From Saprospiraceae bacterium (lineage in GTDB: Bacteria > Bacteroidota > Bacteroidia > Chitinophagales > Saprospiraceae), in the NCBI GenBank assembly GCA_020629315.1, contig JAHDDO010000020.1, positions 1-64,000 on the forward strand: 64,000 nucleotides of DNA, in the 5' to 3' direction. The notes beneath the pieces are model-generated. The model did not search any database. It was not told where the DNA came from and saw only the letters and a list, made by a program, of their open reading frames with translations. Position numbers and translations under genes: made by a program. This document shows, piece after piece, positions 1 to 7,436 of this stretch. Each line of letters begins with the position of its first letter. Position 1 is the first letter of the stretch.

Positions 1-67
1 GATCTCCGATCTAGCTTGGCTAGCATCGGGAACCCAAGATCTCCGATCTAGCTTGGCTAGCATCGGG
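1..67. repeat. Two tandem copies of a 30-bp hairpin-forming repeat
   Basis: Two identical 30-base copies start at positions 1 and 38, so the period is 37 bp with a 7-bp non-repeated spacer. Each copy folds: CCGATCTAGC (6-15 in copy 1), loop TTG, then GCTAG, a bulged C, and ATCGG (25-29). The array is cut by the window start and may continue upstream. It lies just past the stop codon of the minus-strand operon that ends at 99. There is no T-run, so it is not a typical intrinsic terminator. It could be a REP-like intergenic element. Confidence 0.75.
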
Positions 68-98
68 ACTAAAACCGATTACCAGCGCTGATGCACAT

Positions 99-2384
99 TT
101 ATTCTTTCATATAATGAGTATGTAGTAATTTGTCAATGGCCGTAACTACAGTTTCAACATTAGCCTTATTAAAACAAAGAGGTGGTTTTGATTTTAGAAT
201 ATTATCATAACGACCATCCGTACTAATTAATATATGTTGATCTCTAAGCTGATTTTTGACAAACCTTGCTAAAGCAGGATCGGGTGTTTTGCTATGATCT
301 TTTACGATTTCAACTCCGATAAAGAGACCCATGCCACGAACATCCCCAATACAAGGATACCTAACTTGGAGCTCCCTGAGTCGCTTTTGATAATAATCGC
401 CAACTTCTTTAGCATGCGTTTGTAAGTGTTCTTCTTTTATGACATCTAAAACGGTTTTAGCAATAGTGCAAGACACTGGATTACCGCCAAAGGAACTGAA
501 GAACTCGACCCCTTTTTCAAAAGAATCCGCCACTTCGTCGGTACAAACAACGGCGCCCATGGGGTGACCATTCGCAATAGGCTTTCCTAGGATTACAATG
601 TCAGGTACTACTCCCTGTGCTTCAAAGCCCCAGAAATAATCGCCTAACCTTCCAAAGCCTGTTTGGACTTCATCACTGATGCAAACGCCACCTTGTTTTC
701 TAATAGCCGGATAAACTTCTTGTAAATAGCCTGGCGGTAAAGGTACCTGCCCCGCACAACCCAAGATAGGTTCCGCTATAAAAGCACCAATTGGCATATT
801 CGAGTTTTCAATCAGAGCGACGGCATCTTTACCATATCTGCTACCTGCATTAGGGGTTTCTTTGCCGTATCTTCCTTTATATAGATCAGGAACCTCAGTC
901 TTCAAAATATGGTTTTTTTTGCCCGTGCCTTTTGGATTGTCAAACTTGTAGTCGCTTATATCAATGGCTATTTGGGTATTGCCATGATAGCCTAGTTCCA
1001 TCACCATCACACTACTACGTCCTGTATGCATCTGGGCTAAACGCATAGCTAAATCACTTGCAGCACTTCCTGAATTAACTAGAAAAACTTTAGTTAAGCT
1101 AGGCGGAAAAGTCTTTTGTAAATCTGTTACATAACCAGCAAGTTGCGTATATAAATATCGAGTGTTAGTGTTGAGTATGGCCATTTGTTGTTGACCTGCG
1201 GCAACTACTTTTGGGTGGCTATGACCCACATGGGGTATATTATTATATGCATCCAGAAAGGTGTTCCCATCTACGTCGTACATATATTGGAAAGCGGCAC
1301 TTGCCATATGTATCGGTTCGTTATAACTGGTAGAATAAATGCGACTAATATGCTTGTTGCGTTCGTCAATTGTTGCGAGTAATTCCGGTGCTTTTTTCTC
1401 AGCAAATCCAGCCGCTTTTCTAAAGGCATTTTCAGCTTTTATTGGACTAATAGATAACCATTTGTGAAGCATTTGCCAAGCTGGTTTTTCACTGACGGAG
1501 GTATACGTATTATTGGGATCCAGGGTTTTTGCATGTGCTGAATTACAAACACTGATACAAAGTCGAGCAGCCATTAAGTAGTATAAGACCTCTAATTCCT
1601 TTTCCTCTAATGGTAAGACCTCATGGTATCCTTGAATAATATATTGGGACCACTGTAATGGATCCTCTTTGTCGTAGCAAGCATAGATCAAGGCTACTGC
1701 AAGTTCATTGATCAAATACGAGTAGCATACGTCACCAAAATCAATAAGACCACTCACTTTCCCATTTTGGGTCAGCACATTCCACTCATTAGCGTCATTA
1801 TGGATGATTTGTTTTCGGAGTGAATACCGTAAGGGTTGCACGTGCTGTTTATATTGAAGAAAGAAGTATCGAACGATATTACGGTTATGTGGGTCATCAA
1901 TATCTTCAATATAAGGGTCATTCAAGGGTAAATGTTGAAGGTCCCATTGGAACGTTCTGGCTTCATAAATGGAATCTTGAAAGGATTTTAGTTTTATATC
2001 TAACTGAGCTAGAAAATGACCTAAAGAAGAAAATAGCAACTCATCATGTGAAACATCGCCTAAAAATTGCCCCTGTAAGTAGGAGAGTATCCTATACATT
2101 TGATGGTTTCCTTCCGATGCTTGTTTTTGCAAGTAGGTCCCTCTTTGGAGGGTGATCGGCATCGGAAAATCAGCCGACGGGGGCTCTTGTAAATGTTTCA
2201 ATAATCTATTTTCAGCCCCTAACAATGCTTCCAGTTCTTCTGAGTGTTGGTATGTTTTTAGGACATAGGTTTCATCCTGAAGGTCCAATTTGTAATTGAC
2301 ATTTTCATAGCCATTTAGTTTTTTACATTGAACATCTTCATGCAAAAATTCAGCATTAATAATTGAGTTTATTGAGTTTTGCAT
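99..2384 (-). CDS. Aminoglycoside-phosphotransferase-like kinase fused to class III PLP aminotransferase/phospholyase
   Basis: This is a two-domain cytosolic enzyme. The N-terminal ~300 residues are an APH/choline-kinase-like fold with catalytic loop HNDANEWN (about residues 195-202 from the ATG) and metal-binding DFG about 13 residues later. The C-terminal ~430 residues are a class III PLP enzyme with the cofactor aspartate in ISDEVQTGFGR and the Schiff-base lysine in GKPIANGHPMG. Family knowledge: the human pair hydroxylysine kinase and ethanolamine-phosphate phospholyase (AGXT2L type) resembles the two halves of such bacterial fusions, which suggests phosphorylation of an amino alcohol or hydroxy-amino acid followed by PLP-dependent elimination. 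The substrate is inferred, not shown. A TTG at 2393 directly follows the upstream stop; the ATG at 2384 is preferred. It is the last gene of a four-gene operon. Confidence 0.85.
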   Translation of the reverse strand: MQNSINSIINAEFLHEDVQCKKLNGYENVNYKLDLQDETYVLKTYQHSEELEALLGAENRLLKHLQEPPSADFPMPITLQRGTYLQKQASEGNHQMYRILSYLQGQFLGDVSHDELLFSSLGHFLAQLDIKLKSFQDSIYEARTFQWDLQHLPLNDPYIEDIDDPHNRNIVRYFFLQYKQHVQPLRYSLRKQIIHNDANEWNVLTQNGKVSGLIDFGDVCYSYLINELAVALIYACYDKEDPLQWSQYIIQGYHEVLPLEEKELEVLYYLMAARLCISVCNSAHAKTLDPNNTYTSVSEKPAWQMLHKWLSISPIKAENAFRKAAGFAEKKAPELLATIDERNKHISRIYSTSYNEPIHMASAAFQYMYDVDGNTFLDAYNNIPHVGHSHPKVVAAGQQQMAILNTNTRYLYTQLAGYVTDLQKTFPPSLTKVFLVNSGSAASDLAMRLAQMHTGRSSVMVMELGYHGNTQIAIDISDYKFDNPKGTGKKNHILKTEVPDLYKGRYGKETPNAGSRYGKDAVALIENSNMPIGAFIAEPILGCAGQVPLPPGYLQEVYPAIRKQGGVCISDEVQTGFGRLGDYFWGFEAQGVVPDIVILGKPIANGHPMGAVVCTDEVADSFEKGVEFFSSFGGNPVSCTIAKTVLDVIKEEHLQTHAKEVGDYYQKRLRELQVRYPCIGDVRGMGLFIGVEIVKDHSKTPDPALARFVKNQLRDQHILISTDGRYDNILKSKPPLCFNKANVETVVTAIDKLLHTHYMKE

Positions 2385-2393
2385 ACCTATCAA

Positions 2394-3569
2394 TTATCCT
2401 AAGAGATTTGATTTTCTCTTAATATCACGCAAGCTATTAATCAAGTGTTCGATGTTTTTTTCATTATTATATGGCATGTATGAAACACGTAAATAAAATT
2501 GATCACGGTTCACCATCACAGGAATTTCAATCCCATATTCCTTATATAAAACATCTTTTAAGCGTTCTGGATCCTTGGTTTTTATCGGGAAACTTACGAT
2601 TTGTCCAATAAACTCATCCGTCAATGGACTTAAAGGATAAGACTCGAGTGTATCGCAAATCTCTTTATGGCTGTCTTTAGCTAATTGACGACATGCCCTA
2701 CAAGCTTCTTCCCAATGATAATCCGTTCTAAATTGGATGGCCTCTGGAGTGCATAGATATGCTGAAAAATCACGCGTACCATTGAAAGTAAAATAATCTT
2801 GAAAATCAGAACCAGAAGGTTTTGCTGATTTATAACCCCATGAAATAACTAATGGGTCTATTATCTTTTGCATTGCTGGGCTAGCATATAAGTAAGATGA
2901 GCCTTTAGGTGATAATAACCATTTGTGGCAAGTACCCGTATAAACATCAGCTTGCATTTCGCGGATTGAAAATGGAATATGTCCGGTTACATGGGCACCA
3001 TCAATTATAGTCGTTAAGCCTAAAGAACGAGCCTTTTCGCAAATTTCTTTAACGGGATAAATTAGAGCGGTCGTACTCGTGATTTCAGATAGAAAGACGT
3101 ATTTAGTTTTTGGCGTGAGACCTGCCCAAAATTGCTCCAAGACAATTTCTTTTGATACCATAGGCAAGCTAATGGGCTGCCTTTTCATGACCGCTCCAGA
3201 CCGTTCACAGTAGTAATCCCAAACCTTATCTATGGCACCATACTCCTGGTCTGTAGATAAGATTTCATCACCTGCTGACAAGGGAAGTGAACGAATCACA
3301 ATATTCATGGCGGTTGTTGGATTCGGAACGTACACAATATCCATGGGATCACATTGGATAAAATCAGATAGCACTTGTCTAGATCGCTTCAATTCGTCCA
3401 TCCCTTGATAAAGGATAAACTGAATCGGTTCTTTCTCCAATTCTCGTTGCCAGTTTTGATATGCGTCAAACACAGGGCTTGGGCAAGAACCAAACGAACC
3501 ATGGTTGAGAAAATTAATATCAAAATTTAATGGAAAAACATCTCGTATTTCTTTCAAAGATTTTTTCAT
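2394..3569 (-). CDS. Class V PLP-dependent aminotransferase (isopenicillin-N-epimerase-like)
   Basis: A 391-residue fold-type I PLP enzyme of the class V / cysteine desulfurase superfamily. Visible features are the N-terminal LNHGSFGSCP typical of the isopenicillin N epimerase-like branch, the cofactor aspartate in IIDGAHVTGH (D190, H193), and the Schiff-base lysine in TGTCHKWLLSPKG (K216). There is no active-site cysteine loop of the desulfurases, so epimerase, lyase or aminotransferase activity is more likely. The exact substrate cannot be read from sequence. It starts with ATG two bases after the metallo-beta-lactamase stop and ends where the kinase/PLP fusion begins, so it is surely cotranscribed with both. 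Confidence 0.85.
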   Translation of the reverse strand: MKKSLKEIRDVFPLNFDINFLNHGSFGSCPSPVFDAYQNWQRELEKEPIQFILYQGMDELKRSRQVLSDFIQCDPMDIVYVPNPTTAMNIVIRSLPLSAGDEILSTDQEYGAIDKVWDYYCERSGAVMKRQPISLPMVSKEIVLEQFWAGLTPKTKYVFLSEITSTTALIYPVKEICEKARSLGLTTIIDGAHVTGHIPFSIREMQADVYTGTCHKWLLSPKGSSYLYASPAMQKIIDPLVISWGYKSAKPSGSDFQDYFTFNGTRDFSAYLCTPEAIQFRTDYHWEEACRACRQLAKDSHKEICDTLESYPLSPLTDEFIGQIVSFPIKTKDPERLKDVLYKEYGIEIPVMVNRDQFYLRVSYMPYNNEKNIEHLINSLRDIKRKSNLLG

Positions 3570-3571
3570 GC

Positions 3572-4297
3572 TTAGGTCTTAAATAATGTAATAGTATAGC
3601 TGAAGAGGGTAGTATCACCAACGAGTCCATGTCCGGGCACCACGATGGAACAATTAGGATAAGTGTTTGCTACTTTTGAAACAGTGTTGGACCACTCCTC
3701 TGGACGTGCATCACTCAGATTTCCCTTTGACGCACCTTTCGCTTTAATCAGACAACCCCCAAAAAGCACATTATCCGTTTTATGATAACCGACAATGTTA
3801 TCCTCAGTGTGACCAGCCCCTAAATAGCGCACATCAATCGTATCTTTGCCAAACACCCATTGGCGATGATCACCAAAGCAAATGCTGGGTATTTTATCTT
3901 GCTCATTCTTGAGTAAGGTACACGTTCGTTGGTTTGCATAACTACGAATGCCCGCTTCATCAAATACCGATTTACCTCCAAGACAATCTTCGTGGAAATG
4001 AGTAAATAGTACACCCGCTATGGGCAAATTTATATTAGACTTTACCCATTGCAATAAAGCACTTGTCGCAGCTGGATTGGCTGGAGTATCAAAAATGAGA
4101 ACGCTGTCCTCCGCTGTGACTAGCATCCCATTGCAAGCGACCCAACCATAACTCTTAGTTTCTAGATAGGATATATGCTGATAACAATGCTCACTCAAAG
4201 GAATCACCTCTAATGATTCAGCTCGCTCGTGATTAGAGCCCGTACAGGCACTGAGTGCGAAGATGAACCCTATGTAATAATACCAAGAGCTTAGCAT
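3572..4297 (-). CDS. Subclass B1 metallo-beta-lactamase, lipoprotein
   Basis: A 241-residue MBL-fold hydrolase with the complete zinc ligand set of subclass B1 enzymes. THFHED supplies H100, H102 and D104; GHTEDN supplies H163; FGGCLIK supplies the diagnostic C182 plus K185; N193 matches the usual substrate-contact asparagine; PGHG supplies H223. The cysteine ligand separates it from glyoxalase II and B3-type proteins. A short N-terminus ends in a lipobox LSAC (residues 15-18), predicting a lipid-anchored periplasmic or outer-membrane-facing protein. Beta-lactam hydrolysis is inferred from these residues. It overlaps the DUF1801 gene by 7 bp and is followed 2 bp later by the class V aminotransferase, so it is embedded in an operon and is not a cassette. 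No mobile element is adjacent. Confidence 0.88.
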   Translation of the reverse strand: MLSSWYYYIGFIFALSACTGSNHERAESLEVIPLSEHCYQHISYLETKSYGWVACNGMLVTAEDSVLIFDTPANPAATSALLQWVKSNINLPIAGVLFTHFHEDCLGGKSVFDEAGIRSYANQRTCTLLKNEQDKIPSICFGDHRQWVFGKDTIDVRYLGAGHTEDNIVGYHKTDNVLFGGCLIKAKGASKGNLSDARPEEWSNTVSKVANTYPNCSIVVPGHGLVGDTTLFSYTITLFKT

Positions 4298-4713
4298 AAT
4301 GATTGGGTCTTTATTGTATGTGCATAAGCCTTTTTGCAGATGTCAATCAAAATGCTTCGATCAATGTCCTCTAGTTTATTAATATACAGGCATACTTTAC
4401 CAGTTTTGAACTTGCCTAAGGATGCAAGGAGTTTCTCTTGGCCTTCGAAGTTGTTCAATACGTAGAACACAAGATTTGCTTTTCTTGGGGCAAAGCTAAG
4501 CGCTGGCATATCACCTTCTCTACCACTTTCATATATATAGTGTACCCGTCCATATCCAATGATTGTGGGTCCCCACATTCGTGGTTCTTCTTTTGTGATC
4601 GCTCCCATTTGTTCCATTACCCACTGACTATCTTGTATTCGTCTCTCATTGGCTAAATCGAGAACATGTTGATGTACCGATTTTGAGCTTTCCCTTGTTT
4701 TGTTTTTACTCAT
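4291..4713 (-). CDS. DUF1801 domain protein
   Basis: A 140-residue soluble protein. The central block with WGPTIIGYGRVHY and the following LSFAPRKANLVFYVL strand are typical of the DUF1801 (YdhG/YdeI-like) fold. The C-terminal GKVCLYINKLEDID segment also fits the family. Molecular function is unknown. It starts with ATG and its last codons overlap the start of the metallo-beta-lactamase gene, making it the promoter-proximal gene of the four-gene minus-strand operon. The divergent 158-bp interval to the zinc-ribbon gene at 4872 must hold the operon promoter. I see no exact Bacteroidota -7 element there. Confidence 0.75.
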   Translation of the reverse strand: MSKNKTRESSKSVHQHVLDLANERRIQDSQWVMEQMGAITKEEPRMWGPTIIGYGRVHYIYESGREGDMPALSFAPRKANLVFYVLNNFEGQEKLLASLGKFKTGKVCLYINKLEDIDRSILIDICKKAYAHTIKTQSLC

Positions 4714-4841
4714 AGTTATGTATCTATCATATCAGACTGCCATACTAATAAATTGTCTTCAAAAATTTGCTAATTGGAGAAAGGAATTCATGTTTTCTTT
4801 TTGAATTTCTGAGACAATACAGTGTATAGCTAAGTATAGCG

Positions 4842-4872
4842 TACCGGTTCAAAATCTAAAAACGGAACGGTA
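4842..4872 (+). promoter_or_regulatory. Hairpin abutting the start codon of the zinc-ribbon gene
   Basis: TACCGGTTC (4842-4850) pairs with GAACGGTA (4865-4872) with one bulged G, leaving a 14-nt A-rich loop. The 3' arm ends on the first base of the ATG at 4872, so folding would partly hide the initiation region. Two TATAGC direct repeats lie just upstream (about 4825-4840). A regulatory role is inference only. Confidence 0.3.
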
Positions 4873-5225
4873 TGCGAATTTGCCCAGTATGCAATCACAG
4901 AGTCTTAGGAAGGCGGGATAAAATATTTTGTCAAAGTAAGTGTCGATATATTCATTATCTACAGCGGCATGAGACAGATTTAGAATTGTATAGGAACACA
5001 GATAGTCGATTGAAGACGAGCCATCAAATATTACGGAGGACATTGAATAATAGAGACAATGCAAGCTTAGTTATATCCCAATTGGATATTGAAAAATTAT
5101 TGACATTGACCCATTATAGCGCGTCTTTGAAGCCTAACCAATATCTGATTTATGATATTATAATAGAGCTTCAGCGGGATGCAAACAAAATCAGATTATT
5201 GAAACTTAGCGATCCAATGGCGTGA
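4872..5225 (+). CDS. Small zinc-ribbon protein
   Basis: A 117-residue protein with a compact N-terminal C4 zinc-ribbon: CPVC (C4, C7) and FCQSKC (C20, C24), followed by a basic, mostly helical tail. Similar short zinc-ribbon proteins occur in Bacteroidota with no assigned function; nucleic-acid binding or protein interaction is a guess. It is divergent from the DUF1801 gene and its 3' end overlaps the convergent serine peptidase gene by 20 bp. A hairpin overlaps its start codon. The paired CxxC and CxxxC motifs make it credible as a coding gene. Confidence 0.65.
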   Translation: MRICPVCNHRVLGRRDKIFCQSKCRYIHYLQRHETDLELYRNTDSRLKTSHQILRRTLNNRDNASLVISQLDIEKLLTLTHYSASLKPNQYLIYDIIIELQRDANKIRLLKLSDPMA

Positions 5226-6489
5226 AATCAACGGCCAACTGAGTCCACTTTTCGATTGCATTTGCAAAGCGTTGACGCTGTTCCTGATTCATATTTTTTA
5301 TTCTAGCCTTGCCATGGTCAGTCTTGGCGAGATCAATACTCAGCGCATCGACTTTTTTGGAAACCTGCACCTTTGTAGCAGACCAAGTATCCCAATCGCC
5401 ATTGATATAGATAAATCGATTGCCTTCTTTATCAAGCCATTTCATCACTTTCTTATTCAGAGAATTGTCATAGTTGTAGCTTACAGATTTTGGAGGAAAG
5501 CTTGCATTTGGGTTTCCATCTAATACATCTAGATACTTTTTAAATCGTTTAGTTTCGAAGCCATAATATCCCATTTCTAATGATGCTTGATGATAATGAG
5601 GGGCAAACAGTTTCATGGATTGATCACCGTAGAATTCTAGACCAATAATGCTAATAAATGACTCAAGGTAATCATCAAGTTCATTGCCATGAGGTAAGTC
5701 TTCACACGAATGTCCCCACTGCCAAAATGAAAACGGATACTCAAGTACAGCATACTCAAAAGCCTTCTCTAACGAATTGTCCAAATAATCAAAGGTCAAA
5801 CCTTGCCCTTTAGCAAACCATTTTAAGCGATCTATGGCATCTTCTTTATTTTTTAGCAGAAATAATTGCACGTCTGCTATTTGAGCACGGCACTCTTTGG
5901 TGCCCACTGTATCCAGAAATTTGTAGATACGTTTATCTTCGATACTCTCATTAAGAGGAGCTACATATGGAATAGAAACATCCACGTCATCCGGATAAAA
6001 GTATCTGTAAAAAATAGTGGTTTGACCTCCTTTAGATATTCCAGTACTTATCCATTGACCTGGATAAATGGTTTTGAAGAGTTGGTTTATTCTGTGTAGG
6101 TCAGCGGTAGCTTGTTTTAAATTTAAGTATCTCCAATCCAAAGAATCAGGAATGGATTCCCCAAAGTACCTATGTTCAATATTCAGGTAGTTAGCATCTA
6201 AAATTTGTTGTACTTCATTAGCTCTAGGTCGAACAAAATAGCCTTGAGTATTCATAACGGTCGGTCGGTCAAACCCTTGATGTGTAAACAATACCTTTTG
6301 ATAAAAGTATCCAGCATCTGCATTCCAGTGATCTAATGGCTGTTTGATATATAAGGTGTAGTTGGTGCTTGTCCCTTCTGTTTTCTCAAAACGAACTCCC
6401 TCAAGATCAAATAAGGCTTGATCGATGTTTTGACTAAATAATGGAACACTAATACAAATGACTACAAGTAAATTAATGACTTTTTTCAT
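5206..6489 (-). CDS. Secreted serine peptidase, S37 (PS-10)/S28-like
   Basis: A roughly 427-residue exported alpha/beta-hydrolase peptidase resembling the S37 tripeptidyl aminopeptidase group. The start at 6489 gives MKKVINLLVVICISVPLFSQ, a clear signal peptide; an earlier in-frame start would add 41 residues inside the glycosyltransferase gene and is rejected. The nucleophile is in GISKGG (S152), and a candidate aspartate and histidine lie in NGDWDTW (about 365-367) and TDHGK (H392). The motif YLNIEHRYFGES is typical of the family. The probable role is release of short peptides in the periplasm or outside the cell. It overlaps the upstream glycosyltransferase by 17 bp, so the two are probably cotranscribed. 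Confidence 0.8.
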   Translation of the reverse strand: MKKVINLLVVICISVPLFSQNIDQALFDLEGVRFEKTEGTSTNYTLYIKQPLDHWNADAGYFYQKVLFTHQGFDRPTVMNTQGYFVRPRANEVQQILDANYLNIEHRYFGESIPDSLDWRYLNLKQATADLHRINQLFKTIYPGQWISTGISKGGQTTIFYRYFYPDDVDVSIPYVAPLNESIEDKRIYKFLDTVGTKECRAQIADVQLFLLKNKEDAIDRLKWFAKGQGLTFDYLDNSLEKAFEYAVLEYPFSFWQWGHSCEDLPHGNELDDYLESFISIIGLEFYGDQSMKLFAPHYHQASLEMGYYGFETKRFKKYLDVLDGNPNASFPPKSVSYNYDNSLNKKVMKWLDKEGNRFIYINGDWDTWSATKVQVSKKVDALSIDLAKTDHGKARIKNMNQEQRQRFANAIEKWTQLAVDFTPLDR

Positions 6490-7360
6490 GGATGTAATGA
6501 TATAGTTTGAAGGCGTCAAATTGATAAAGTTTTGGATTTTCTGAACGTAAGTTAGCTTCGTATTTTGACATATTTTTCGCCAGATATTGTTGCGTTCGAT
6601 GTAAAATTCCATATCGGTCTAAACGGCTATGTAACTCCTGTAATCGGGTATCTTTCAGTAAGCCCCTAGATTCAAACCGAACTAAATTTTGAATACTTTC
6701 AACGGTCTTTTTAAGAAAAACATCATTTTTTTCGATACCTAAATGACGAACCGGATTATCAAGGGCCAGAATGTTATATCCTTCACTCAGTAAATGTTGG
6801 GCCATAACTAGATCTTCGTATCCATAGCCAAGTAATTGTTCATCAAATGGGAATTTTTTGATGATATTTTTTCGAATCAAAAAGTTGTTGCTGTGAAAAT
6901 AGCGATGTGGGTGTTTAGTTCGTTTTTTTGCGGGTGGACATTCTCTTTTGGTTCCGTATTTCCAATGAAGTCTTTTGCTTTTTGCCCTAGGGGGACTTGG
7001 GCTATATTCTCGTCCACCATGAATGATATCATAGGGATTCTCGATGGCGGAAATGTATTTTTTAATGAAGTCCTTTCTAGTGATTTTGGAATCGCAATCG
7101 ATAAATAGTAGATTGTCATATCTCGCTGATTTAGCTAGCCAATTTCGGATTTTACTGCGACCTAGATTTTCTGATAACTCCATATAGTTAATATTAAATA
7201 AGGAGCCTAGATGTCTATTTTCAGATCTGATGGATTCTTTGGACAAATCATCAAAACATAAGATCTCGTAGTCAATCTTTAACTTACGGCATTGCTGATA
7301 TAGCGCCTTTACTAAGGACACAACTTTCTGATTATAGATGGGTATCAATATGGAAAGCAT
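6473..7360 (-). CDS. Family 2 glycosyltransferase
   Basis: A GT-A fold transferase of about 295 residues from the ATG at 7360 (MLSILIPIYNQ), the first beta-strand typical of GT2. An ATG-less extension to 7384 would reach into the divergent promoter region. Visible are the nucleotide-sugar region (FDDLSKESIR), the DxD-like LLFIDCDSKI, and the acceptor-side YGYEDLVMAQHL motif seen in GT2 enzymes with a galactosyltransferase-like C-terminal segment. The donor and acceptor cannot be inferred; cell-surface glycan assembly is likely. It is divergent from mqnE with only about 76 bp between the starts and is followed by the overlapping peptidase gene. Confidence 0.8.
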   Translation of the reverse strand: MLSILIPIYNQKVVSLVKALYQQCRKLKIDYEILCFDDLSKESIRSENRHLGSLFNINYMELSENLGRSKIRNWLAKSARYDNLLFIDCDSKITRKDFIKKYISAIENPYDIIHGGREYSPSPPRAKSKRLHWKYGTKRECPPAKKRTKHPHRYFHSNNFLIRKNIIKKFPFDEQLLGYGYEDLVMAQHLLSEGYNILALDNPVRHLGIEKNDVFLKKTVESIQNLVRFESRGLLKDTRLQELHSRLDRYGILHRTQQYLAKNMSKYEANLRSENPKLYQFDAFKLYHYIHEKSH

Positions 7361-7436
7361 GTTCAAATGTACAATTATTGCCATATTTAGAACTCTTGCG
7401 TATGGAGTATGTTATCTTAGTATAAAGGATATTAGT

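Noticed and set aside
1-67. CRISPR array
   Set aside because: The repeats are only 7 bp apart and no spacer-length unique sequence or cas gene is present.
2041-2056. parS centromere site
   Set aside because: Only the TGTTTCAC half matches on the minus strand; the second half is wrong and it lies inside the kinase/PLP gene, far from parAB.
3572-4297. Glyoxalase II or generic MBL-fold hydrolase
   Set aside because: The GGC cysteine ligand and flanking Lys are diagnostic of B1 lactamases, and the glyoxalase metal ligands are absent.
6490-6612. Extended N-terminus for the S37 peptidase
   Set aside because: The extra 41 residues lie inside the glycosyltransferase gene and would bury the signal peptide.
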